From: DASVUC01 sp036387255
GTDB lineage: Bacteria > Planctomycetota > Phycisphaerae > Tepidisphaerales > Tepidisphaeraceae
NCBI GenBank assembly: GCA_036387255.1
Contig: DASVUC010000255.1
Span: 1-21,618 of the forward strand
Length of the DNA stretch: 21,618 nt
Reading direction: 5' to 3'
Both the position numbers and the translations under genes were made by a program. The notes beneath the pieces are model-generated. The model made no database searches, was not told where the DNA came from, and was given only the letters and a program-made list of their open reading frames with translations. Below, piece by piece: positions 14,601 through 21,618 of this stretch (positions are counted from its first letter, which is position 1; every line of letters begins with the position of its first letter).

Positions 14601-17600
14601 TGTCCCGGGAACCGCCAACCCGCAAGGCGTGCATCAGGCTTGGTGGGACCTTGACCCGTCCTGGAAGTATCGCCGTTTCAACAAGGGCTTGTCGCAGATC
14701 GGCACCGATGGCGGAATGACCTTTGACCCAATCTTCTACAACAATATCGACGCCGCAGGCACCGAAGCGGACAAACGCCAACTGCCCCTCGACTGGTACG
14801 AGGGGCAGGTGATGGGCTACATCTCCAAACACAACTCCCTGGCGGGACGTGTGGGTATCGGCGACGTGGCTTACGACGGGCCGATCATCGCCAAGTATTT
14901 CGCGCATGAGCGCATTCGCTCACGCGACGGAAACAAGAGCTACGAGGCTCCACGCCAGACTGAATACAGCATCATTACCACAAGCCCCAAGTACGTCGGC
15001 AACGACCCGAGCAGCATGACGGCGCTGGGAGACGCCAACAAGAACTTCACCCACCGCGTCGTCCTGCAAATGAAGGTGGATTCCGACTACTCGGATTTCA
15101 AGACCTTCAGCGTTCCGGTTGACGGGGCCAAAGCGATCGGCATTGGCGCGGATATGCGCATCAACAACGTGTTCGCGCAGTTGCCGATGGACAACATCCA
15201 GAAGTTTGAATACCACCCGCGCCTGATCATCGGTGACAGGGCATTCGACCTTGATGGTGCTTTCAAGACCAAGTGGTATGGAGCGAATTCAGGCGTGAAA
15301 ATCCGCATGTGGACGGTGCGGCCTGGTGAGAGCGATCAGATCACCGGTGACCGGGTTGAGGATCCCAATCACCTTGATCCTCGCAGGACCGAGTATTTCC
15401 GCCGCGTCTATCAGCGGCACGGCATCCTGATCAACGCGCAGCAGCACTCCGTCGACTCGGTCATGGCGATTCAGGAGAACCTCAACGGCTGGGCGCTCAG
15501 CCGGCAGGAGGCGGACAAGTATCAGACGGAACTGATGTCCATGACCGCCAACACGTACGCCTTTGAGTACGAACAGCAGCGGCAAGGTGTGACGGGAATT
15601 ACGCAAACAATGGCTGTGCAGCCGGGCGTCGAAGTGGGCCTGGCCAGCACTATGGCCGAGTACCAGATTCGCTACAACGACGGCTCGAACAAGACGGCCG
15701 CCGCGCTGCAAAACCCGGTGATCCTGGATCGGAAGGATCCGACTGACTCGAACTTCAAGAGCGTCCTGGACATTGATCTCGGCCGCCGGCGCGACAACCT
15801 CGTCCCGATCCAGCAGGAGACGTCCACCACGCGATTGGAGAGGGCGCGCAAGCTCCTCGGTTACACCAGTTCCGCGCTGGAGCATTCGGTCATCCAGAAC
15901 GTGCTCAACGCCCGTTCCGTCTCGACTGCTCTGGTGTTCCAGCGGGCGAAGAAGACAAACGTTAGCCTGGTGATCGACGCCTTACCTGAGGCTAATCCGC
16001 AGCCCAGCATCGACAGCAGCAGCATGAGTGCGGCGACGCTCGCGACGTTCACCGACACATTGAAGGACCTGCTGAAGGACGCCAACGGCTTGAACAACCG
16101 TTTCAAGGTGACCTACACGTATGGGGCCGTCGAGTTTGGTGATCCGGGCAAAGGTTGGAAAGGCGTTGCCTTCGAGGCGGAGAAGTACAACACTGAAGGC
16201 AACGACGAACACATCTTCGGGATCATCGACAACGCCGGTCGGCTCTATCGCGGCGGCGCGGGTGATGAAACCCAGTCTGAAGTTGCCGAGAAGGGCGAAG
16301 ATCAGACGGCGATGGCGCCGTTCGGATCCGGTGTCGTCAACCTGTACAGCGGCGATCTCAGTTACTCGGAGTCGGATTTCTCGATCCCGAACCCCACGTT
16401 GCCGCTCGAGTTCAAGCGCTACTACGACTCCAGCCGCTTGAACGTCAACCGCGGGCTGGGCGCGGGCTGGGGCCACACCTACAGCGATTACCTCGAGCTT
16501 TATCGCTTTGAAGACAAGAAGCATGGCAAGGAGTGGCCAAAGGATTATGCGCCGCTGGCGGCGGACCGCGTGATCGTCGTCTCCGGCGCCGGCACCAATG
16601 CCGAGTTCCGCCACAAGGACATCAGTCCCGGCGGCATCCACTACTACGAAGATCCCACCGGCGTCTATGGGATGTTCAGCTTCAACCCGAACACCCACAT
16701 TTACACCTACGTGGAGAAGGATGGGACTGCACGCATCTTCGAAATGACCCCGAACGGTGGCCGCCCACGCTACCGCTTGAAGGAGATTCACGACCGCTTC
16801 AACAACAAGCTGGTCCTCTCCTACTACACCACCAACAGCACGGACGGACTTGTGGGCGATCTGGCGGAAGTGCGCTATTACGACGCCGGCACCATCACCA
16901 ACCGGCGGATGCACTTCCTGTACCACACAAGCACCTTCAAGCACCACATCAAGGCCATCACCGACTTTGCCGACCGATCGTGGCTGTACGAGTACGGCGA
17001 CCTGCGCGTCAAGTTCAAGATCAAGGGCAAAGAGTACGACGGCAAGAAGCTCTGGGTGCTGACCAAGGTGACCGCGCCGACGGGTCTCAACAGCGCCGCC
17101 CCCGCGGGCGCCGTGGACGCCGCCAAGAGCGTCTCGCAGCAGATGACCTCGCGCTACACCTACAACTACGGCAACATGCTCGGCGGCAAGCTCGCCAGCG
17201 CCGAACGCTGGGTCGATGAGGGCAAGCGCAACGACTACCAGTTCAAGTACTACCCCAACGGCCGCGTCTTCAAGATCACGGATCCTGACAAGAATCCTGA
17301 ATACTACTCCTACAACCTCTTTGCCGGGAAGTATGGCAACGAGCGCCGCACCTACACGTCGCAGGCCGTCCAGTACAACCGTGCGCACCAGCGCACTCAG
17401 ACCGACTACGACGACAACGGGTTATCGACCCGGATTATCGAACCGGATCGCAGCCGCGTCTTTCAGGGGTGGGACAAGTACCAGGAACCGCCGCCGCAGA
17501 ATCAGGACCCGGCACGGGCGAAGTACCGCATCATCTGGCGCCAGGGCGAAGCGGGGCTTTATGAGGCGTTCTACTACGACGCCCGCGGTGACGTCACCCG

Positions 17601-20600
17601 ACACATCACCGGCGCCCACAATTTCGAGCATAACTACGGCAACTGGGCTCCGGGACCCCAGGGTGCCAAGCCGGCGGACATTTCGGGTTTCGTCACCGAC
17701 ATGACGTATTGGAACGACGTCGACAAATACACGAACGCGTCCAACTCGAATGTGATCTATGCCAACATGATCCTGGCTCAGGATACGGTCGTCATGGCCG
17801 AACTGACGGGCGAGCACAGCGAGCAGCTCGAACGGCGCACCACCAATCACTACGACGCTTTTGGCAGGCTGGAATGGACGAAGGATGCGGAAGGGCACGT
17901 CACCGCCTTCGGCTACAACCCCAATGGTCAGATCTGGTACAAGGGGCTCCCCGGCGGTACCACGCTCTCCGGCAACACCGCCAACATCGATCAGCACTTC
18001 AAGGTCGTTTACGAGTACGACCCGAAGCAGAGCGGGCAGGTCTTAAAGGTCCACCGATACCTCAACAAGAACCTTAACGACACCGTCGTATCCGAAAACG
18101 AATATGACTCCATTGGTCTCGGCCGCGCGCTGATCTCCAAGGACGGTACCACCGACTCCAATTCCAATAAGCGCTACATCCAGCGCGTCTACGACGTCTT
18201 CGGACGGGTCACGGACGAGTTCAATCATGCCGACGTCGTGAACAATCTGGCGAATGGTCCAGCGCTCAATCAGCCGATCGGCACGCATTACGACTTTGAT
18301 GGCGATTGGTTGATGGCTACCACCTCGCCCGGGAACGTTGATCACCCAACCAAGACCACTCGGTACACCTACGACTTGCGGGGCAACCGAATCACGTCGA
18401 GCGACACGCTCAACACGGCCGCAGCACCCACCGTCTTCTTCACCGCCGGAATCACGACGACGTTGTATGACGCGATCGGCAACCTGACCGCCACCGTCAA
18501 CGCGGCGGCAGATCGCACCAACTATTACTACGACACGCGAAATCGCCGCTATGAGACGCTCTCCCCGGACAACGGCTTTGAGCAGATGCTTTACGACGCT
18601 ACCGGACGCGTGACAGAGAAGTTCACGCCGTCGGATCAGGTGATGAACTACCGCCTGGATCCCGCCGCGCGGACGCAGCTCTTCTATGGAATCGACGGCG
18701 GTCTGCGCATTACCATCGATCCTGTTGGCAATACCTCAAGGCAGGATCTCAACCGATTCGGCGAAGTGATCACCTCCTCGGATGAGGACTTCCGCAAAAA
18801 CGCCCAGGAGTCTACGGCATATCGCACCGTCAATTATGCGCGTGACAACCTGGGCCGCGTTATCGAAGAATCGCACCCCAACGAAAATCATCTCATTATC
18901 CACACCACCTTCGATGCCCAGGGCAACGTGGTGCAGGTCGACAAATGGAAGAAGGGAACCGGAAACCCGGTGCGCACATCCGTGGCGATGTACACGCCGC
19001 TCGACCAGAAGGTCATCGAAGCCAGCGCCCAGCGCGAAGCGACCGTCACGTTTGACCAATACGACGGTCAGGTCGAGCTTGAGGCGCACGGCTACAGCGT
19101 GGGCGACCGCATCCTGGTGCTGGACCCAACAGGCGGCGTCAACGAAGGAGTTTATTACGTCACCGGCGTCGACTCGCCCGACAGCTTCACTTACAACCGC
19201 ACGACGCTGACCGGCGCCGGCGCTGGAACGATCAAGGTCGCCACCGCCGTCTCCAGCTACAACTTCGACGTCGCGGGACGCATGCTCTCGGCGACAGACG
19301 CACGCGGATTCACGACCGACAACAAGTACGACGGTGCTGGGCGCTTGATTGAGACCCAGCAGCCGGCGCCGGACGCGCAGCCAATGTATGGCAATCAGGG
19401 CACGCTCCGTCCGACGAGCACGATGCAGTACTACGCCGATGGCACTCTGGCGCGGCGTTACGATCCAAGCTTCTGGGACATCAACGGATCGAACAACAAT
19501 CGGTCCGTCACCACCACAAGCTACCTGTATGCGAACAATCTCGCCGCCAACCCGCAGAACAAGATCGTCACGACCAGCAAGATCAGCGGCACCGACAGCG
19601 TCACCACGACGAAGTTCCTGGACCTGGCGGGCCGCACCGTCGGCATCCAAGACGGGCGCAATAATCTCACGCAATACATCCTCGACCGCCGCGGGCGGCA
19701 GTTGCGAACAACGCAGCCGCAGGATGCAACCGGCGCCAGCCCGGTCAGCATCATGGAATATGACGGAGCGGGTCACACCATCTTCAGCGCGACCCCCGCG
19801 CGCGGCTACACCAGTTCAAATTACGATCAGGCCGGGCGCGTGCTTGATCATCAAGTAACAGAGCCGCTGAGCACTGAAGTGAGCGCCACCGCGTGGGGCG
19901 TCGACCGCAGGAACGGCAACGTCTACGTCAAACTCGTCATCCCCAAAACGTATTCGTACAACGTCGACGACTTTGTCTCGGTCGGCGGTGCAGCGTGGAT
20001 GGAAATCCGTTCTCAGAATGACCCGTCTGGCGAGCCTGACCCCGCGACGACGACAGTCGAATATCCCAAAGCGGGCGAGTACGCAGGCTCCACTCGCCAG
20101 ATCAAGATCATCGACAACGTTACCGAAACCGACAAGACGGTGCTGTACGTTCAGGTCGAGGAGAAAGGCGCGCCGAACCTGGACGTCTTCCTGCCGGATT
20201 TCACCAGCGCCACCGCGCCTCGGGTTTACAAGGTCAACGTTCTCACCGGCAGCCGCAACGTCTACGCCGGGCCTGTCCTCGACACCAGCTACGACAGCCG
20301 TGGCTACGGGACCACGTTCCGCTACGACAATTCCAACCGCGTCACCGAAACGTACCGCGCGCAGCTTCCCGACCGTCCCGCGGATCTGGGCCAGGAACTC
20401 TCCCAGCAGACGCAGTACAACGAGTTTGGCGAGACGGAACAGCAAACCAGTTACGCCGCAAACGGCGGATCTGGCAAACGCATTACTCAGTTCGAGTACG
20501 ACTACCTCGGTCGCACCGTTCGCACGACGCGAATCACCGATCCCTCCGAGATGGAAGAGGGTCTATCCACGACCAACGGGTATGACGCCAAGGGTCAGCT

Positions 20601-21618
20601 TCGCTGGACCATGAGCCCCAAGGGCAACGAATCGCAAGATCCCTACGGGCTTCGCAACCTGCGGATCTACACGACCATCTTCGACTACGACGGCCTGGGT
20701 CGGAAGATCACCGAAGGACACCCGAACCCCAATACAAGCACCGCTCAACCCTATTATCCCACCAACGTCAACATCACGACGTTCAAATACGACGGCGCGG
20801 GAAACCTGACGCAGACCACCGATCCGCTCCAGCACTCGACGGCGAAGGAATACGACCACCTCAATCGAGAGACGGCGCGCGCTTCGGGCGGCCGCTCGGC
20901 AAGCATCTCCGGCAATGGTACGGTTGCCACCATCACGCTGATCCACCACCACCTGGCGACTGGGGATCGCATCTATTTGACCGGTTATGGCCCCACCAAC
21001 GGGACCGCGATCGCGACCGTGGTCAACGAGAACACGATCAGCTTCCCCTTCATCGGCGCCTTCGGCTCTCGCGCTATCACCGTCTACGCCGGCGAAGTGA
21101 CCACCTCGTACGATCACAACGGCAACGTGACGGCTACCACCGACGCGCGAAACAACACGACTGATTACGTCTACGACAACCTCAATCGCAAGACCAGCCA
21201 AACCTTGCCCGCCCCTGACACGAACACCGCGCGTCCGAAGACCAGCTACACGTACACCCTCGCGGGAGATATCAAGACGGTCACGGATGCACGCGGCAAC
21301 GCCGACCCGGCGCACGCCGATGAACACACAACCATTTACGAGTACGACAACCTGGGGCGCAAGATCAAGGAGCAGTCGGCCGATACGGACCCGGCCACCG
21401 CGGGCGCACAGCGGGCGGAGACGACCTTCAAGTACGACACAGCGGGGCACCTCATCGCCACGACGGACCCTCGGCAAATTCGCTCAGAGACCAGCTACGA
21501 CTGGGCGGGCAGGCAGGTGGAATCCACGCTGGCAGCCAGCGTGATCAACCAAGTCACCTGGGACGGCACTTACGCCACCGCGCAACTCGGCGCCCTCGAC
21601 GAGAGTGGCGCTTTCGTC
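11668..21618 (+). CDS. Giant secreted Rhs/YD-repeat protein with dockerin-like and transglutaminase-like regions (partial, 3317 codons in window)
   Basis: The frame is open from the ATG at 11668, with GAGG five bases upstream, to the last base. The product is a large extracellular protein of unknown role; Rhs proteins often act in contact-dependent competition or adhesion. N-terminal MTLELLEVRRMLSS (about 43-56) matches the planctomycete LEPR-XLL sorting motif. A beta-domain (about 105-225, from SRGINGVMVDI to FYFGSAPGETGND) leads to a dockerin-like loop (241-260). FN3-like domains lie at about 279-352 and 512-598, each followed by an unknown module. An Ig/PKD-like region (about 725-860) and a transglutaminase-like domain (880-1000) follow. 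A DUF6531-like Rhs entry (VNLYSGDLSYSESDF, about 1550-1625) then leads to YD repeats from about 1852 to the edge. The C-terminus and any toxin tip are not visible. The domain order is unusual. Confidence 0.9.
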   Translation, partial: MSKALPHWLNKMLGQSRLPDGEPHDAQYSRTRSRRRAVLGQAMTLELLEVRRMLSSIVGRNLFYNNSAWDGNTPAASAKDDSAIATDKTALLGNQTASFANYSSYSRGINGVMVDIQDLPTSAKLTKDDFEFYLGNSADDTFWTSAPDPVSISVRRGAGKKGSDRVTIIWKDAAILKQWLQVVVRPTDQTGLSEPDIFYFGSAPGETGNDASTRVNSTDEILIRWNPKTLLNPAAITDHYDINRDKKVDGTDQVLARNNTTNLKTDLLKLKPTLSTGGVARVQMLSATAARLSWFDTSLEDRGVAIQASENGGAYEQLAIAPRNASAAIVTGLTPGADYSFKIVTQGAGDAQVTQLVSGQTPQSTGNTCPTYYHITNLEPIHKGEASYTGTESPKLTAKDEWVSGTTWQQAMYKAVTGVVNIQPINVNYDVQESPNNLHPELSHYGAFEIGTAAELEANHASFDLRKPAYGSIPGTQGLIVLEDTYHSTNIDLDYDDFYWKVEMAATQTPAAPFHIIATPITGTDIQVTWRAGTATVDRQIVERSIDGGQTWEEAGRLAPGESTFLDRRLSYERPYTYRVYAEDDNGNEYRTDETATATTFKDQPELIYYKITGFSGFTPTAGHSVSGTLTPDSDWILANSPAEAAWLALHSRVGADDTAGIVAGGNTYRFNTPSVIGGDEISDGAFRFEQDPVTGVVKIHIEDTFGSSTATVCSYNWLDAVGTVSYLASPIGATGDVHGVGGEEYSLTLDQNNAPVTNWTVQWDSTDPSSVRQYTPDASGQPKVVTWTYPVPTGEGEKVYTIQVKATIAGQIVPTVDKRVFIGKEAAVGAEEGEELAALTTKQARRFILQYFSDIYSTIKYEPYPGQKKGPGATAQTGRGNDWDQASLLASRITAKVADTKVEYVHQVVNAPMVNVRNWLGVKDNASAWEVLHKAGILADDSSGSWKALDPDSYPTTLPNFARMKSVNLWHTWLRVGVPGTANPQGVHQAWWDLDPSWKYRRFNKGLSQIGTDGGMTFDPIFYNNIDAAGTEADKRQLPLDWYEGQVMGYISKHNSLAGRVGIGDVAYDGPIIAKYFAHERIRSRDGNKSYEAPRQTEYSIITTSPKYVGNDPSSMTALGDANKNFTHRVVLQMKVDSDYSDFKTFSVPVDGAKAIGIGADMRINNVFAQLPMDNIQKFEYHPRLIIGDRAFDLDGAFKTKWYGANSGVKIRMWTVRPGESDQITGDRVEDPNHLDPRRTEYFRRVYQRHGILINAQQHSVDSVMAIQENLNGWALSRQEADKYQTELMSMTANTYAFEYEQQRQGVTGITQTMAVQPGVEVGLASTMAEYQIRYNDGSNKTAAALQNPVILDRKDPTDSNFKSVLDIDLGRRRDNLVPIQQETSTTRLERARKLLGYTSSALEHSVIQNVLNARSVSTALVFQRAKKTNVSLVIDALPEANPQPSIDSSSMSAATLATFTDTLKDLLKDANGLNNRFKVTYTYGAVEFGDPGKGWKGVAFEAEKYNTEGNDEHIFGIIDNAGRLYRGGAGDETQSEVAEKGEDQTAMAPFGSGVVNLYSGDLSYSESDFSIPNPTLPLEFKRYYDSSRLNVNRGLGAGWGHTYSDYLELYRFEDKKHGKEWPKDYAPLAADRVIVVSGAGTNAEFRHKDISPGGIHYYEDPTGVYGMFSFNPNTHIYTYVEKDGTARIFEMTPNGGRPRYRLKEIHDRFNNKLVLSYYTTNSTDGLVGDLAEVRYYDAGTITNRRMHFLYHTSTFKHHIKAITDFADRSWLYEYGDLRVKFKIKGKEYDGKKLWVLTKVTAPTGLNSAAPAGAVDAAKSVSQQMTSRYTYNYGNMLGGKLASAERWVDEGKRNDYQFKYYPNGRVFKITDPDKNPEYYSYNLFAGKYGNERRTYTSQAVQYNRAHQRTQTDYDDNGLSTRIIEPDRSRVFQGWDKYQEPPPQNQDPARAKYRIIWRQGEAGLYEAFYYDARGDVTRHITGAHNFEHNYGNWAPGPQGAKPADISGFVTDMTYWNDVDKYTNASNSNVIYANMILAQDTVVMAELTGEHSEQLERRTTNHYDAFGRLEWTKDAEGHVTAFGYNPNGQIWYKGLPGGTTLSGNTANIDQHFKVVYEYDPKQSGQVLKVHRYLNKNLNDTVVSENEYDSIGLGRALISKDGTTDSNSNKRYIQRVYDVFGRVTDEFNHADVVNNLANGPALNQPIGTHYDFDGDWLMATTSPGNVDHPTKTTRYTYDLRGNRITSSDTLNTAAAPTVFFTAGITTTLYDAIGNLTATVNAAADRTNYYYDTRNRRYETLSPDNGFEQMLYDATGRVTEKFTPSDQVMNYRLDPAARTQLFYGIDGGLRITIDPVGNTSRQDLNRFGEVITSSDEDFRKNAQESTAYRTVNYARDNLGRVIEESHPNENHLIIHTTFDAQGNVVQVDKWKKGTGNPVRTSVAMYTPLDQKVIEASAQREATVTFDQYDGQVELEAHGYSVGDRILVLDPTGGVNEGVYYVTGVDSPDSFTYNRTTLTGAGAGTIKVATAVSSYNFDVAGRMLSATDARGFTTDNKYDGAGRLIETQQPAPDAQPMYGNQGTLRPTSTMQYYADGTLARRYDPSFWDINGSNNNRSVTTTSYLYANNLAANPQNKIVTTSKISGTDSVTTTKFLDLAGRTVGIQDGRNNLTQYILDRRGRQLRTTQPQDATGASPVSIMEYDGAGHTIFSATPARGYTSSNYDQAGRVLDHQVTEPLSTEVSATAWGVDRRNGNVYVKLVIPKTYSYNVDDFVSVGGAAWMEIRSQNDPSGEPDPATTTVEYPKAGEYAGSTRQIKIIDNVTETDKTVLYVQVEEKGAPNLDVFLPDFTSATAPRVYKVNVLTGSRNVYAGPVLDTSYDSRGYGTTFRYDNSNRVTETYRAQLPDRPADLGQELSQQTQYNEFGETEQQTSYAANGGSGKRITQFEYDYLGRTVRTTRITDPSEMEEGLSTTNGYDAKGQLRWTMSPKGNESQDPYGLRNLRIYTTIFDYDGLGRKITEGHPNPNTSTAQPYYPTNVNITTFKYDGAGNLTQTTDPLQHSTAKEYDHLNRETARASGGRSASISGNGTVATITLIHHHLATGDRIYLTGYGPTNGTAIATVVNENTISFPFIGAFGSRAITVYAGEVTTSYDHNGNVTATTDARNNTTDYVYDNLNRKTSQTLPAPDTNTARPKTSYTYTLAGDIKTVTDARGNADPAHADEHTTIYEYDNLGRKIKEQSADTDPATAGAQRAETTFKYDTAGHLIATTDPRQIRSETSYDWAGRQVESTLAASVINQVTWDGTYATAQLGALDESGAFV
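12388..12447 (+). other. Dockerin-like calcium-binding loop encoded in the Rhs gene
   Basis: DINRDKKVDGTDQVLARNN (residues 241-259) has the D-x-N-x-D-x-x-V-x-x-x-D spacing of one dockerin/EF-hand loop, with oxygen ligands at each expected place. Planctomycete surface proteins often carry this loop as YDxNxDxxVxxTDQxLARxN. Only one loop is obvious, whereas a classical dockerin has two. Confidence 0.6.
14305..14667 (+). other. Transglutaminase-like domain without catalytic cysteine (in Rhs gene)
   Basis: The opening GRGNDWDQASLLASRI (from residue 880) matches the helix that carries the nucleophilic cysteine in transglutaminase-like domains. Here D/W occupies that place. The histidine strand (LWHTWLRVGV, H972) and the aspartate segment (WWDLDPSWK, D996) are kept. 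A NWLGV-K-D-A-x-x-L-x-x-A-G-I stretch between them is typical of Rhs-associated versions. Confidence 0.6.
17221..21618 (+). repeat. YD (Rhs) repeat array at protein level
   Basis: From about residue 1852 to the window edge the protein repeats a 20-24-residue beta-hairpin unit of the form Y-D-x-x-G-R/N-x-x-x-x-x-D/T. Examples are YDAFGRLEWTKDAEGH, YDLRGNRITSSD, YDGAGNLTQTTDPLQH and YDNLNRKTSQT. In known Rhs and teneurin structures such units wind into a hollow beta-cocoon. The DNA copies have diverged, so this is not a nucleotide tandem repeat. Three longer non-YD insertions interrupt it. Confidence 0.88.

Noticed and set aside
16533..17219. Plus-strand frame of 228 codons inside the Rhs gene
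   Set aside because: Out-of-frame shadow of the Rhs/DUF6531 region with low-complexity arginine/glutamine-rich translation.
15982..17388. Long minus-strand open frame (468 codons) inside the Rhs gene, and similar frames at 18736-19776, 20563-21477 and 11542-12588
   Set aside because: They lie antisense to the clear Rhs frame, have valine/arginine-rich shadow composition and no recognisable domains; GC bias explains their openness.
1..21618. tRNA, rRNA, CRISPR arrays, transposases, integrases or attachment sites
   Set aside because: None could be recognised on either strand by eye; no evenly spaced direct repeats or mobile-element proteins were seen.

Overview
The window looks like a chromosomal segment of a soil or freshwater planctomycete, probably of the Phycisphaerae/Tepidisphaera-like group. 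Four features support this. Two secreted proteins carry PEP-CTERM sorting tails. The giant right-hand gene opens with a planctomycete LEPR-XLL-type sorting motif and a dockerin-like calcium loop. The DNA is fairly GC-rich with long antisense shadow frames. Envelope and carbohydrate-active genes are prominent. The taxonomic call is inference; no rRNA or housekeeping marker is present.

Left part (1-4039). A minus-strand operon carries threonine synthase followed 23 bp later by a sterol desaturase/fatty acid hydroxylase-like membrane protein that runs off the left edge. It is preceded by a complete SAM-I (S-box) riboswitch: a promoter, a 115-nt aptamer with P1-P4, an antiterminator segment and an intrinsic terminator directly before the threonine synthase start. 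This is the clearest regulatory element in the window and an unexpected pairing of ligand and gene. Divergent from it is a single-domain response regulator. That gene converges on a class I SAM-dependent methyltransferase whose coding sequence has absorbed a GC-rich palindromic repeat. Two small ORFs follow: a short HTH protein resembling a truncated family member, and a 64-residue basic protein of unknown function. Three genes here have a -10-like hexamer exactly six bases before the start codon, which suggests leaderless transcripts.

Middle part (4200-11240). This is a carbohydrate-use and surface-protein block. It holds a secreted glycoside-hydrolase-like TIM-barrel protein with a PEP-CTERM tail. 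A sodium:solute symporter is translationally coupled to a tiny one-helix membrane protein. A secreted GH2 beta-galactosidase-type enzyme is transcribed divergently from the transporter pair across a short region with a palindromic candidate operator. A PEP-CTERM trypsin-like serine protease converges on, and overlaps, the GH2 gene. Transporter and GH2 enzyme probably work together: extracytoplasmic cleavage followed by uptake.

Right part (11668-21618). One uninterrupted open frame of 3317 codons runs off the window. It is a giant secreted Rhs/YD-repeat protein. In order it has a LEPR-XLL-like N-terminus, a planctomycete beta-domain, a dockerin-like loop, two tandem FN3-plus-unknown modules, an Ig/PKD-like region, a transglutaminase-like domain lacking the catalytic cysteine, a DUF6531-type Rhs entry domain, and YD repeats interrupted by three extra beta-rich insertions. 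Its C-terminal end, where a toxin or other variable tip might lie, is outside the window.
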